A DNA stretch of 33,636 bases from Eubacterium sp. TM05-53 (GCF_003436425.1 NZ_QSPK01000025.1:1-33636); one strand, 5' to 3'; positions 14,961 through 24,154 are shown, counted from the stretch's first letter. Notes: generated from the sequence alone by a model not told the origin. A program made the numbers and translations.

Positions 14961-16120
14961 TGAAAAGTTTATCTACAAAAGCAACATCTATCAAGCCAAG
15001 TGGAATCCGTAAATTCTTTGATTTGGCAAACACAATGGAAGGTGTTATCTCTTTAGGTGTTGGTGAACCCGATTTCGCAACGCCATGGCACATTTGTGAA
15101 AATGCGATTCACTACATGAGTACAGGACACACGCACTATACAGCCAATCGTGGTTTATTAGAGCTTCGCAAAGAAATCTGTAAATTCCATAAGGAACACT
15201 ACAATCAAACATATGATCCTGAAAGTGAAGTCATTGTCACAATTGGTGGTAGTGAAGCTATTGACTTATGTATGCGTGCCCTATTGAATCCTGGCGACGA
15301 AGTTATTGTATTAGATCCTAACTACGTTGCTTATGCACCAAGCGTTACATTAAGTGATGGTGTTGTTGTCCCTTTACAATTAAAAGAAGAAAATGACTTT
15401 AAAATCATTCCAGAAGATTTAAAGAAAGTCATCACCCCAAAGACAAAAGCTATGATCATCAACTATCCTAGCAATCCTACTGGTGGTGTCATGACTTATG
15501 AAGATTATGCTAAGCTAGTTGATATCATCAAAGAATCAGGTATATATGTTGTGAGTGATGAAATCTATGCCGAACTTAGCTTTGATCAGCCTTTTGCATC
15601 ATTAGCACAATTTGATGAAATCAAATCACAAATTATTGTCGTAAACGGTTTTTCAAAAGCATATGCTATGACAGGATGGCGTCTAGGCTATTGTATGGCC
15701 AATAAAGAACTATCTTCCGTTATGAATAAGATTCACCAATATGTAATCATGTCAGCTCCTGTCATGTCTCAATATGCAGGTATTGAAGCTATTAAAAACG
15801 GCTATGACGATGTATTGATGATGAAAGATGATTATCTAAAGAGAAGAAATTTCTTAGTCAATCGATTAAATCGTATGGGACTAAAGACAAATATGCCTCA
15901 TGGTACATTCTATGTATTCTGTAACATTCAATCAACAGGCCTTGATTCCGAAACATTCTGCGAAAGATTACTACAAGAACAAAAGGTTGCCTGCGTTCCA
16001 GGAAATGCCTTTGGTCCAAGTGGTGAAGGATACATTCGTATCTCTTATGCATATAGTATTGACCACATTAAAGAAGCTGTTGTTCGCTTAGAACAATTCT
16101 TAAAGGATTTAGACAAGTAA
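14960..16120 (+). CDS. PLP-dependent class I/II aminotransferase
   Basis: A 386-residue fold-type I aminotransferase. The cofactor-binding lysine is K233 (NGFSKAYAMTGWRLGY). Other PLP contacts are N172 (NYPSNPTGG), D200 (VSDEIYAEL) and the substrate carboxylate-binding arginine in GYIRISYA. It most resembles the aspartate/aromatic aminotransferase group of Firmicutes (PatA/AraT-like), which transfers amino groups between aromatic or acidic amino acids and 2-oxoglutarate; the exact substrate is uncertain. Its ATG shares a base with the stop codon of the Lrp-type gene, so it is probably controlled by that regulator. Confidence 0.9.
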   Translation: MKSLSTKATSIKPSGIRKFFDLANTMEGVISLGVGEPDFATPWHICENAIHYMSTGHTHYTANRGLLELRKEICKFHKEHYNQTYDPESEVIVTIGGSEAIDLCMRALLNPGDEVIVLDPNYVAYAPSVTLSDGVVVPLQLKEENDFKIIPEDLKKVITPKTKAMIINYPSNPTGGVMTYEDYAKLVDIIKESGIYVVSDEIYAELSFDQPFASLAQFDEIKSQIIVVNGFSKAYAMTGWRLGYCMANKELSSVMNKIHQYVIMSAPVMSQYAGIEAIKNGYDDVLMMKDDYLKRRNFLVNRLNRMGLKTNMPHGTFYVFCNIQSTGLDSETFCERLLQEQKVACVPGNAFGPSGEGYIRISYAYSIDHIKEAVVRLEQFLKDLDK

Positions 16121-16136
16121 GTCTAAATCTTTTTTT
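16106..16136 (+). terminator. Terminator of the Lrp/aminotransferase operon
   Basis: 9-bp perfect stem GATTTAGAC/GTCTAAATC with loop AAGTAA, which contains the stop codon, then T7. Confidence 0.9.
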
Positions 16137-16141
16137 ATGCA

Positions 16142-16170
16142 AAATAAAAAGGATGCCCTTAGACATCCTT
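16142..16170 (-). terminator. Terminator of the phosphohexomutase gene
   Basis: 7-bp stem AAGGATG/CATCCTT with an 8-base loop and a T-rich tail on the minus strand, back to back with the aminotransferase terminator. Confidence 0.75.
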
Positions 16171-16175
16171 CAATA

Positions 16176-17870
16176 CTACTTGGCAATCAAATCATCCATT
16201 GCCTTTTGGAAATGAACTGTTTTGTTGTGAGCATCTTCTTTAGAAGATCCCTTGATACAATAGTAGAATTTACATTTTGGTTCTGTTCCACTTGGACGTA
16301 CCGCAATCCAGCTTCCATCTTCAAGATAATATTTTAATACGTCAGATTTAGTGAATCCAGTAAGCTCAGTTACTGTATCTCCTTCTTTGATTACACATTC
16401 TTTATAGTCTTCACTACGAACCACTTTTGTTCCGCCAATTTCAGTAGGTGCATCTTTTCTTAAAGTAGCCAAGATTTCTTTAATACGCTTAGCACCAGCT
16501 TCACCAGCTAATGATAACGCAACTTGACTTTCTTCATATGTACCATGACGGTCATATAAGCTATCTAATACGTCAACTAAATCTTTACCTTGTTCTTTGT
16601 AGAATGCACATGCTTCTGCCAGCATTAAACAAGCCTGAGGAGCATCTTTATCACGTACGAAAGGTTTGATTAATGAACCATAACTTTCTTCATATCCAAA
16701 TACATAGTTCTTTTCGTGTGTTTTTTCATATTTTGCAACTTTTTCACCAATGAATTTGAATCCAGTTAAAGTTTTTTCAGTTGTAACACCATAATCAGAA
16801 GCTACTTTTTCTCCTAGATCACTTGTAACTACTGTATTGAACATTACAGGATTTTCAGGCATTTTACCTTGTTTTTGAAGTTGTGAACAAATATATTCAA
16901 TTTCAACAGAACCAGATTGGTTACCTGTTAATACAACATATTCACCATTATGTAATACTCCAACACCCATACGGTCAGCATCTGGGTCACAAACTAAAAT
17001 TAAGTCTGCTTGATTTTCTTTTGCGTATTTTAATGACAATTCATAAGCTCCCGCTTGTTCTGGGTTTGGTGTAGGTGTATTTGAGAAATCAGGATCTGGA
17101 CTACACTGTTCTACAACTGGAATACAAGTATATCCTGCACGTTTATAAACTTCTTGAACAGGAATATTAGCCGTTCCATGTTCTGGTGAGAATACGATCT
17201 TAATATCTTTTTTTACTTCAGGATTCAATTGAATACTTAATACATTTTTGTAGTATTCTTCATCCACATCTTTACCAATAACTGTAATTAATTTCTTTTG
17301 TTCTTCTGTACAGTTTACATCAATTGCCAATTCATCTTCAATCGCGTTAACCTTATCAATAACCTGACTAGCTAAGCAAGGAATCAACTGACATCCTTTA
17401 TCATCATACAATTTATATCCATTGTATTCTTTAGGGTTGTGACTGGCAGTAATCATAATACCACCAAAGCAATTTAAATGACGTACCGCAAAACTCAATT
17501 CTGGAGTTGGACGTAAAGATTCAAACACATATGATTTAATGTTGTTTTTAGCCAATAAATCAGCACAGTCAAACGCAAACTCTTTTGACATATGACGATT
17601 ATCATATCCAATCGCAATACCAGCTTCGCCACCATTATTTTTATTGATGTAGTTTGCATATCCTTGAGTAGCTTTACGAATTGTATGAATATTAATACGA
17701 TTTGTTCCTGGACCTAAAAGACCACGCATACCTGCTGTTCCGAATTCAATTGTAGTATAGAATGCATCATTTTTTTCTTCAGCATCCATAGCTTCTAAAA
17801 CAGGTTTATATTGAGGGGCTAAATTTTCATGATTTAACCATTTTGAATATCTTTCTTCAACAATAGACAT
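16176..17870 (-). CDS. Phosphoglucomutase/phosphomannomutase (alpha-D-phosphohexomutase family)
   Basis: A 564-residue phosphohexomutase that interconverts glucose-6-phosphate and glucose-1-phosphate through a phosphoserine enzyme. Motifs in order: phosphoserine loop TASHNPKEYNGYKLY, metal-binding loop DPDADRMGV, sugar-binding loop GYEESYGS, and phosphate-binding loop RPSGTEPK near the C-terminus. Size and motifs fit the long PgcA-type enzyme of Firmicutes. AAGGAG precedes ATG at 17870. With glgC, glgD and glgA nearby it can feed glucose-1-phosphate to glycogen synthesis. Confidence 0.93.
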   Translation of the reverse strand: MSIVEERYSKWLNHENLAPQYKPVLEAMDAEEKNDAFYTTIEFGTAGMRGLLGPGTNRINIHTIRKATQGYANYINKNNGGEAGIAIGYDNRHMSKEFAFDCADLLAKNNIKSYVFESLRPTPELSFAVRHLNCFGGIMITASHNPKEYNGYKLYDDKGCQLIPCLASQVIDKVNAIEDELAIDVNCTEEQKKLITVIGKDVDEEYYKNVLSIQLNPEVKKDIKIVFSPEHGTANIPVQEVYKRAGYTCIPVVEQCSPDPDFSNTPTPNPEQAGAYELSLKYAKENQADLILVCDPDADRMGVGVLHNGEYVVLTGNQSGSVEIEYICSQLQKQGKMPENPVMFNTVVTSDLGEKVASDYGVTTEKTLTGFKFIGEKVAKYEKTHEKNYVFGYEESYGSLIKPFVRDKDAPQACLMLAEACAFYKEQGKDLVDVLDSLYDRHGTYEESQVALSLAGEAGAKRIKEILATLRKDAPTEIGGTKVVRSEDYKECVIKEGDTVTELTGFTKSDVLKYYLEDGSWIAVRPSGTEPKCKFYYCIKGSSKEDAHNKTVHFQKAMDDLIAK

Positions 17871-17902
17871 TATTCATTCTCCTTCTTTTCTAGCATAGAA
17901 AT

Positions 17903-17931
17903 AAAAAAGTCTCATAAAACTATGAGACTTT
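17903..17931 (-). terminator. Terminator of ptsH
   Basis: 11-bp perfect stem AAAGTCTCATA/TATGAGACTTT, loop GTTT, and T6, just after the HPr stop codon. Confidence 0.9.
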
Positions 17932-17937
17932 CTTTAA

Positions 17938-18204
17938 TTAAGCAATAATCTTTTGAGCGCGCAATACTTCTTCGATTGCAGCTACAGCAGCATCTTCATC
18001 TTCGCCTGAGCAGCTAATTGTGATTTCTGACTGTGTAGGAATTCCTAAAGACATAACTCCCATGATAGATTTCATGTTTACTTCGCGTCCTTTGAAAGCT
18101 ACATTGATTTCGCTTTTGAATTTACTAGCAGCGTTAACAGCTACAGTTGCTGGACGTGCATGAAGACCTACTGGATCTACTACAGTTACAGTTACTTGTT
18201 TCAT
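17938..18204 (-). CDS. ptsH: Phosphocarrier protein HPr
   Basis: An 88-residue phosphocarrier of the sugar phosphotransferase system. H15 (GLHARP) receives phosphate from enzyme I, and S46 (NMKSIMGVMSLG) is the regulatory site of HPr kinase used in catabolite repression in Gram-positive bacteria. It stands alone, without ptsI, between its own promoter and terminator. TAGGAGG precedes ATG at 18204. Its place between phosphohexomutase and the glycogen genes suggests a carbohydrate-control neighbourhood. Confidence 0.95.
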   Translation of the reverse strand: MKQVTVTVVDPVGLHARPATVAVNAASKFKSEINVAFKGREVNMKSIMGVMSLGIPTQSEITISCSGEDEDAAVAAIEEVLRAQKIIA

Positions 18205-18233
18205 AATTATCCTCCTAAATCAAATCTAAATGT

Positions 18234-18262
18234 ATTTTATGACATTTTGCCAAAGAAAACAA
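18234..18262 (-). promoter_or_regulatory. Possible promoter of ptsH
   Basis: -35 TTGTTT (18257-18262), 17-base spacer, -10 TAAAAT (18234-18239), at the end of the DUF523 gene. Confidence 0.4.
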
Positions 18263-18265
18263 TAC

Positions 18266-18691
18266 CTAAACGAATTTTTCTGATTCCGCTTCCATAATCG
18301 GAATATTTAAACCTTGCAACATTTGCGCAAAGACACCACTACCAGTTACTAGATTCCCTGTAAAAGTCCCATCATAAATAACAGAGTATCCACAACTGGG
18401 GGATCTTCTTTGTAAAATCGCAAGATCTACTTGTTTTTCTTTCGCTATATTCAGAGCAATTTCTGCCCCTTTGATAAACTGTTTTGTACAATCATTTCCA
18501 TCTTTATCCAAAATTCTATCTCCTACTTTTTCACAAGGAATACGAGGACAACAAAGTCCTCCAAGCATCTCTGGACATACAGGAATCACTTCATGCTCTT
18601 TTAGAAGCTCTACAATTTTTTTGTTTAAATTGTTTTTTCCATTATACTTACAGTCATATCCTAATAAACATGCACTAACAAGAATTCTCAT
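18266..18691 (-). CDS. DUF523 family protein
   Basis: A 141-residue protein of the DUF523 family, whose function is not established. The family marks are present: SACLLGYDCKYNG at the start, PVCPEMLGGLCCPR, LAILQRRSPSCG, and IYDGTFTGNLVTGSGVFA. The conserved cysteines (C8, C14 and those in CPE and SCG) suggest metal or sulfur chemistry, which is an inference. Its ATG shares one base with the glgA stop codon (TAATG), so it is translated as the last gene of the glycogen operon. Why it travels with glg genes is unclear. Confidence 0.85.
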   Translation of the reverse strand: MRILVSACLLGYDCKYNGKNNLNKKIVELLKEHEVIPVCPEMLGGLCCPRIPCEKVGDRILDKDGNDCTKQFIKGAEIALNIAKEKQVDLAILQRRSPSCGYSVIYDGTFTGNLVTGSGVFAQMLQGLNIPIMEAESEKFV

Positions 18692-20130
18692 TAGTCAACT
18701 AATTCATCATACAACAAAGAATATGTTTTAGCACTTTGTTGCCATGACACATCTGTGTTCAACGCATTACGTTGTAACATTTCCCAATCCTTTTTACGGT
18801 TGTAATAAACATCACAAGCATAATATAAAGTATGGATCAATTCATTTGAATCATAGTTTTCAAAACTAAATCCATTTCCTGATTTTTCATACTCATTGTA
18901 TGCATCCACAGTATCTTTTAAACCGCCAGTTTCACGAACAAGAGGTAAAGTACCATAACGCATAGAACACAATTGTGAAATTCCACATGGTTCAAATAAA
19001 CTAGGCATCAAGAATAAATCACTTGCCGCATAGATACGGTGTGCCAAGCTTTCATTGTATCCATAATAGAAACAAATCTTTCCTTTATTTCCATCTTCCA
19101 ATTCACGGAACTTGTTTTCAATTTGACTTTCACCACTACCCAAAATAACCAATTGGATTGGAGCTGCACATAATGCGTCTAATTGTTCCATCAATAGATA
19201 GAATCCTTTTTGCCAAGTCAAACGAGAAACGACACCTACCATCATAACATCAGGATTCTTTTCTAATCCAAGTTCTTCTTGTAGAGCCATTTTTGCCTTT
19301 TTCTTTTGAGCTACAATATTCACTTTATTAAAGTGATATGGAATTTCTGGATCTGTATTAGGGTTCCATAACTCGATATCAATACCGTTTACAATACCCC
19401 ATAGATCATATTTACGCATGTTCAATACAGCTTCTAAGTGTTCACCATATTGAGGCGATAAAATTTCTTGTGCATAAGTTGGTGATACAGTTGTAACTTT
19501 ATCCGCATATAAAATACCAGACTTCATAAATGAAATACCACCATCAAAACGTACATTACCATTATCTAACAAGTAGTATGGTAATCCTAAACAACTATCT
19601 AGCATTTCAGGTCCAAAATTTCCTTGATAAGCCATGTTGTGGATTGTATACACAAAACGAATTGCACGATATCTAGGATCTGCATCGTGAGTTTCTTTAA
19701 CCATACAAGGAATCATACCTGTATGCCAATCATGGCAATGGATAATATTTGGCCAGTAATTCAACTGGTTCAACATTTCGATAACAGCCTTTTGGAAATA
19801 TCCAAAACGCTCACCATCATCTTGATAACCGTATAATGAATCTCTTTCAAAGTAACCTTGATGTTGAATGAAGAAGAAACATACATTATCTACTACTTTT
19901 GAGAATACACGTACGGGTACTTCATGATAATTAATTGAAACTGAATATTCACAATCAAAATGAAGTTCATTATAGTATTTATCACTAATTTTCTTATATA
20001 AAGGCATGACAACCTTTACTTCATGTCCTCTTTCAGTAAGTGCCTTTGGTAAAGAACCAATTACATCGGCAAGTCCACCTGTCTTAATGAATGGTAATCC
20101 TTCCCCAGCGACCATCAAAATTGATGCCAT
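18691..20130 (-). CDS. glgA: Glycogen synthase (ADP-glucose), GT5 family
   Basis: A 479-residue glycosyltransferase that adds glucose from ADP-glucose to alpha-1,4-glucan. The N-terminal signature KTGGLADV (16-23) binds the donor. The C-terminal GT-B half has VSRLTWQKGF and PSLFEPCGISQL with the conserved glutamate. Length is typical (about 480). Its ATG overlaps the glgD stop codon (TAATG), and DUF523 follows in the same way, giving a tightly coupled glgC-glgD-glgA-DUF523 operon. Confidence 0.95.
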   Translation of the reverse strand: MASILMVAGEGLPFIKTGGLADVIGSLPKALTERGHEVKVVMPLYKKISDKYYNELHFDCEYSVSINYHEVPVRVFSKVVDNVCFFFIQHQGYFERDSLYGYQDDGERFGYFQKAVIEMLNQLNYWPNIIHCHDWHTGMIPCMVKETHDADPRYRAIRFVYTIHNMAYQGNFGPEMLDSCLGLPYYLLDNGNVRFDGGISFMKSGILYADKVTTVSPTYAQEILSPQYGEHLEAVLNMRKYDLWGIVNGIDIELWNPNTDPEIPYHFNKVNIVAQKKKAKMALQEELGLEKNPDVMMVGVVSRLTWQKGFYLLMEQLDALCAAPIQLVILGSGESQIENKFRELEDGNKGKICFYYGYNESLAHRIYAASDLFLMPSLFEPCGISQLCSMRYGTLPLVRETGGLKDTVDAYNEYEKSGNGFSFENYDSNELIHTLYYACDVYYNRKKDWEMLQRNALNTDVSWQQSAKTYSLLYDELVD

Positions 20131-21245
20131 TAAACGTTCTCCCTTCTACCAATATACAAAGGTTGTTCTTCTAACCCTGCTAAGTCTTTTTTCTTTGCGA
20201 TTCTAGAATGTTTATCTACAATCACATTCTTTAAGTGAGCACCATCTGCAATTTCTACATCTGGCATAATGATGCAATTTTCAATCAATGCATCCTTTCC
20301 AATTTTACAAGAACGACCAACAATAGAGTTCTTAACTACACCACTGATTTCACAACCATTCGAAATCAATGATCCTGTTGCAGTACCACCATTTAAATAA
20401 ATAGCTGGAGCTGAATCACTTGTACGAGTATATACAGGCCATTCTGGATCTGCGATATCTTTCATTTTTTCTTCCGTTAAGAATTGCATATTACTTTCAT
20501 AATATGATTTCAAATCATTGATTACATAAATGTGTCCACGATAATTCAATCCACGAATATCCATATCTACACATTTATCATTTAAGATATCTTTAAACCA
20601 ATACATTGAACTTGTTTCCTGAGCTTCTTCAACTAATGTTTTAAAGATTTCTTTTGACATGATGTAAGTCTGTAAAGATAAATATCTAGATTTATAGTTA
20701 CCTAAGTTTTGATCAATACTTAATACACCACGTTGTTTATTCATTTGAAGCACATCACATCCAATGTAGTTTTCTTTTGCGTTATCTACATGTTGATACA
20801 ATACTGAAACTTCAGCACCACTTTCGATGTGTTGTTTCAACAATTCTTCATAGTTTCCTTTATAAAGCATATTAACTGGAGCAATCACAACATAATCATT
20901 GTGGTTTTCAAGAACTGCATGAATGTTTTCTGCATAACATGAAATATCTGTAGTAAAACGTGAAGTTCCACCTTCAGAATATACAGGCACTAAAGATAAG
21001 TGTCCATGTTTAGAGTTGATATTATAGTGACGACCAGTACCAACATGATCAATTAAAGAACGAGGATTTCCATTTACATAAATTTGAATATCATCAATTC
21101 CTGAATTTGACATATTTGAAATCGCAAAGTCAACTAAACGATAACGTCCTAAAAAACTGAATGCAGCGATTGGACGATATTTTTGCATACCTTCTACATA
21201 TACAGAAGAATCATTGTAAGTAATTATTCCTAAAGCGTTACACAT
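20130..21245 (-). CDS. glgD: GlgD, non-catalytic ADP-glucose pyrophosphorylase subunit
   Basis: A 371-residue relative of GlgC that pairs with it in Firmicutes and raises its activity. The fold is kept: nucleotidyltransferase domain, then a left-handed beta-helix with hexapeptide-like repeats (IVGRSCKIGKDALIENCII). The GGRGTRL pyrophosphorylase loop is missing: the N-terminus reads ALGIITYNDSSVYVEGM. It is therefore a regulatory and not a catalytic subunit. It starts 2 bases after the glgC stop codon. Confidence 0.93.
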   Translation of the reverse strand: MCNALGIITYNDSSVYVEGMQKYRPIAAFSFLGRYRLVDFAISNMSNSGIDDIQIYVNGNPRSLIDHVGTGRHYNINSKHGHLSLVPVYSEGGTSRFTTDISCYAENIHAVLENHNDYVVIAPVNMLYKGNYEELLKQHIESGAEVSVLYQHVDNAKENYIGCDVLQMNKQRGVLSIDQNLGNYKSRYLSLQTYIMSKEIFKTLVEEAQETSSMYWFKDILNDKCVDMDIRGLNYRGHIYVINDLKSYYESNMQFLTEEKMKDIADPEWPVYTRTSDSAPAIYLNGGTATGSLISNGCEISGVVKNSIVGRSCKIGKDALIENCIIMPDVEIADGAHLKNVIVDKHSRIAKKKDLAGLEEQPLYIGRRENV

Positions 21246-21247
21246 AA

Positions 21248-22387
21248 TTATTCACCCTTCTTTACTCTCTTAGAAATCAATTCGATTTCATCACTGTCTG
21301 GACTACCAACAACAGCACCATCATCAATCTTCACACCATCGGCAACGATAGCACGATAGATTTTTGCACCTTTACCAACTTTAACATTTGGCATTAACAC
21401 AGCTTGAGATACATATGCATCTTCATCAATTTCAACATTATTGAATAATACTGAATCTACTGCTTCACCACGAATGATAGCTCCCTGGTTGATGTAGCAA
21501 TGTTCAACTTTTCCAGTTGGACCTACATAGTGAGGTAAAGTTGGAATATCTTCTGTATAGATTTTCCAGTTTGGATCATCTAAATTCAATTCATTGTTCT
21601 TATTCAATAAGTCCATATTTGCTTCCCACAATGAATCAATTGTTCCAACATCTTTCCAATATCCTTCAAACTTATAAGCATACAAACGCTTATTTGCGTT
21701 TAAGAAGTTAGGGATAATATCTTTACCAAAGTCATGGTGACTACCTTCTGCAGTCATATCTGAAATCAATTCTTTACGTAATTGTTTCCAGTTAAAGATA
21801 TAAATACCCATACTAGCTAAATTGCTCTTTGGATGTTCTGGTTTTTCCTCGAATTCAACGATTCTTCCTTCATCATCTGTATTCATAATACCGAAACGGC
21901 TAGCTTCCTTAATTGGCACTGGAAGTACCGCAATTGTACAATCGGCATTATTTGCCTTATGACAAGATAACATATCTGCATAATCCATCTTATAGATGTG
22001 GTCACCTGAAAGAATCAAAACATATTCAGGATCAAACTTATCAATAAAGTCAATATTTTGTGTGATGGCATCTGCTGTTCCTTGATAAACATCAAATTTT
22101 GTACCATCCTTTTCACGTGGTGGCAAAACATAAACACCACTTCCACGTGCATCAAGTCCCCATCTTTGACCAGCACCAGCGTATGCGTTTAATTCTACAG
22201 ATTCATACTGTGTTAAAACACCTACAACGTTGATATCTGAATTCGCACAGTTACTTAGCGGGAAATCAATAATACGATATTTCCCTCCGAAATAAACAGC
22301 CGGTTTCGCATTCTTTTTAGTTAGTTCTAAAAGACGTGTTCCACGGCCTCCCGCTAAAATCATGGCGAGCATATTATTCTGTTTCAT
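21248..22387 (-). CDS. glgC: Glucose-1-phosphate adenylyltransferase, catalytic subunit
   Basis: A 379-residue enzyme that makes ADP-glucose and pyrophosphate from glucose-1-phosphate and ATP, the committed step of glycogen synthesis. The loop [12 protein letters not shown] is intact near 7-18. Also seen are the nucleotidyltransferase core ([16 protein letters not shown]) and a C-terminal beta-helix ([15 protein letters not shown]). The start at 22387 is taken because AGGAGG lies 6 bases upstream; an ATG at 22432 would add 15 residues that overlap the promoter. It is the first gene of the operon. Confidence 0.95.
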   Translation of the reverse strand: MKQNNMLAMILAGGRGTRLLELTKKNAKPAVYFGGKYRIIDFPLSNCANSDINVVGVLTQYESVELNAYAGAGQRWGLDARGSGVYVLPPREKDGTKFDVYQGTADAITQNIDFIDKFDPEYVLILSGDHIYKMDYADMLSCHKANNADCTIAVLPVPIKEASRFGIMNTDDEGRIVEFEEKPEHPKSNLASMGIYIFNWKQLRKELISDMTAEGSHHDFGKDIIPNFLNANKRLYAYKFEGYWKDVGTIDSLWEANMDLLNKNNELNLDDPNWKIYTEDIPTLPHYVGPTGKVEHCYINQGAIIRGEAVDSVLFNNVEIDEDAYVSQAVLMPNVKVGKGAKIYRAIVADGVKIDDGAVVGSPDSDEIELISKRVKKGE

Positions 22388-22411
22388 AATCATCCTCCTA
22401 ATAATACTCTT

Positions 22412-22440
22412 TATATAAATAAAGTATAGCACTTTTTCAA
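22412..22440 (-). promoter_or_regulatory. Promoter of glgC-glgD-glgA-DUF523
   Basis: -35 TTGAAA (22435-22440), 17-base spacer, -10 TATATA (22412-22417). A second possible -10, TATACT, lies within the spacer. Confidence 0.45.
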
Positions 22441-22489
22441 ATAAAATCTACTCGTTTCCTTAAATTTGTATGCGTTTTCAAAACACTAC

Positions 22490-22522
22490 AAAAAAAGACA
22501 AATCATTCTCTGACTTGTCTTT
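22490..22522 (-). terminator. Terminator of the CLC-F antiporter gene
   Basis: 12-bp stem with one G-T pair (AAAGACAAGTCA with TGATTTGTCTTT, loop GAGAA) and T7. Both arms overlap the end of the gene: codons for the last residues form the first arm and the stop TGA opens the second. Confidence 0.87.
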
Positions 22523-23723
22523 GCAAAGCATAAATTGATTCGTTTTGATTTGCGATATAAGATATAGCACATACGATAAAGAAGAAAGGAAAATATTGAT
22601 ATCCAAAAACTTCCATGCCAATCGCAATTGGTGCTAAAAATGTGTTTGTTGCAGCCCCAAATACACTACTATACCCTAGTGCAGCCACAAACAATGGATC
22701 TAAACCAAATGCAGGTGCAATTATAACTCCAAGACTTGATCCAATCGCAAATAATGGCGTAACCTCACCACCTTGAAAGCCAGCCGATAGTGTTAAAATC
22801 GTTAAGGCAAACTTTAAGATCCAGTCATATCCATAGATTTTTTCGGATGTAAAAGATCCGACAATCAAGTTTTCACCCACACCAGAATAACGACATCTTC
22901 CAAACACAAATAACAAAAGTGCTACAAAAATACCCATCATAAAAATACGTTTATAAGGATTTGTGATTTTAGTTGTCACAAAAGCTTTGGTGTGTTTTAA
23001 GAAATACGCAAATAAACCACCAACCATACCAAACAAAATTCCTAAAACTAAAAGTTTAATTGAGAGTTCAACATCCAAATCACTTACATTTCCTATCTTA
23101 AAAGTACTCTTGTGTAATCCAAACAAGCTAGAAACATAAGCTGCCGTAAAACTAGCCGGAATTGCACAAGACATAGCTCGATATTTCAAAGTTCCAGCAA
23201 CTAAAACTTCTAAAGCAAAGAAAATTGCCGTAATTGGCGTACCAAACAATCCGGCAAAACCAGCTGCCATACCGGCAACCATAAAGATAACTCCACTGTT
23301 TTTAAAGCGGAAATACTTACCAAAATAATGTGATACAGTAGCTCCAATCTGCATCGCAACACCTTCTCTACCAGCACTACCTCCAAAGAAGTGGGTAATC
23401 CAAGTCGATACAACCATAAAAGGAGCCATACGAAGTGGAATCCAATCACTCTTTCCTTGATCAACTTCAAAGACAAGTCCCATACCTTTTCTTGATATTC
23501 TTCCCCAATGATCAAATAAGAACACGATAGCTAATCCTGCAAAAGGAAGCCCTACTAACATTATACTTCCCATATGTTCTCTAAAATTCAAGATCCATTC
23601 TAATCCTTTACCAAAAATGACTTCACATATCGCAACGATAGCACCTATAAAAATCCCACAAAAACACTTTAATACAATTTCATCATAAACTTTAAACGAT
23701 TCTCTTAACTTCTCTTTATACAT
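22503..23723 (-). CDS. CLC-F-type fluoride/proton antiporter
   Basis: A 406-residue CLC-family membrane protein with about 10-12 membrane segments and no C-terminal CBS domains. Chloride-type CLCs carry GSGIP, GREGP and GxFxP motifs. Here the sequence has GREGV (118-122) and GGEVTP (318-323), as in the fluoride clade. M81, E120, E320, T322 and Y398 match the residues I recall for the Enterococcus CLC-F (M79, E118, E318, T320, Y396) with a constant offset of 2. It should export fluoride in exchange for protons. No ribosome binding site precedes ATG 23723; the promoter places the transcript start at or next to the A of the start codon. No fluoride riboswitch fits in the short gap. Confidence 0.87.
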   Translation of the reverse strand: MYKEKLRESFKVYDEIVLKCFCGIFIGAIVAICEVIFGKGLEWILNFREHMGSIMLVGLPFAGLAIVFLFDHWGRISRKGMGLVFEVDQGKSDWIPLRMAPFMVVSTWITHFFGGSAGREGVAMQIGATVSHYFGKYFRFKNSGVIFMVAGMAAGFAGLFGTPITAIFFALEVLVAGTLKYRAMSCAIPASFTAAYVSSLFGLHKSTFKIGNVSDLDVELSIKLLVLGILFGMVGGLFAYFLKHTKAFVTTKITNPYKRIFMMGIFVALLLFVFGRCRYSGVGENLIVGSFTSEKIYGYDWILKFALTILTLSAGFQGGEVTPLFAIGSSLGVIIAPAFGLDPLFVAALGYSSVFGAATNTFLAPIAIGMEVFGYQYFPFFFIVCAISYIANQNESIYALQRQVRE

Positions 23724-23729
23724 ATACTT

Positions 23730-23758
23730 ATTATAAAAAAACAGATTGTTTATTTCAA
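23730..23758 (-). promoter_or_regulatory. Promoter of the CLC-F gene, nested in the superoxide reductase terminator
   Basis: -35 TTGAAA (23753-23758), 17-base spacer, -10 TATAAT (23730-23735), then 6 bases and ATG. The -35 box lies in the loop/arm of the upstream terminator and the spacer includes its T-tract. Confidence 0.75.
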
Positions 23759-23766
23759 CAATCTGT
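23735..23766 (-). terminator. Terminator of the superoxide reductase gene
   Basis: 10-bp perfect stem ACAGATTGTT/AACAATCTGT, 6-base loop, and T7. Confidence 0.87.
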
Positions 23767-23785
23767 CAATCTTTTTACATTTTTA

Positions 23786-24154
23786 TTACAATTCGATTTC
23801 ATTCTTCCACAAACCATGCAAGTTACAATACTCATACACAGTTACCTTACCAGTTCTTCCTTTTGGATCAAATACATATTCAGGTTTCATTCCAGGTACA
23901 AGTCCTGCACGATCCACTGTTCCATCACTATATTCCACCCAAATATTCGTGATATAGTGTGCCTCTAACATTGGATGTTCAACACTTCCCACAACAACTT
24001 TAAGTTTATTATCTTCTACACTTACTTGTGGAACATGTTTTTCTTGTGCTGCATCCACTTCACCAGCTTTTAATTCACGATACCCACTAGGAATTTCATC
24101 CATCAACAATCCTTCAACAACGCTACCAGTTTCTAAATTCTTATAAATTTTCAT
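23786..24154 (-). CDS. Superoxide reductase (desulfoferrodoxin family, lacking the desulforedoxin domain)
   Basis: A 122-residue cytoplasmic iron enzyme that reduces superoxide to peroxide without making oxygen, typical of anaerobes. The mononuclear iron site is visible: E38-K39-H40 (EKHVP), H60 and H66 (EHPMLEAHYI), C110 and H113 (YCNLHGLW). The N-terminal cysteines of a desulforedoxin domain are absent, so it is the one-iron type. The start at 24154 is set by AGGAGG 8 bases upstream; an ATG further upstream (24223) would precede this site. It has its own terminator and lies just before the CLC-F gene. Confidence 0.93.
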   Translation of the reverse strand: MKIYKNLETGSVVEGLLMDEIPSGYRELKAGEVDAAQEKHVPQVSVEDNKLKVVVGSVEHPMLEAHYITNIWVEYSDGTVDRAGLVPGMKPEYVFDPKGRTGKVTVYEYCNLHGLWKNEIEL

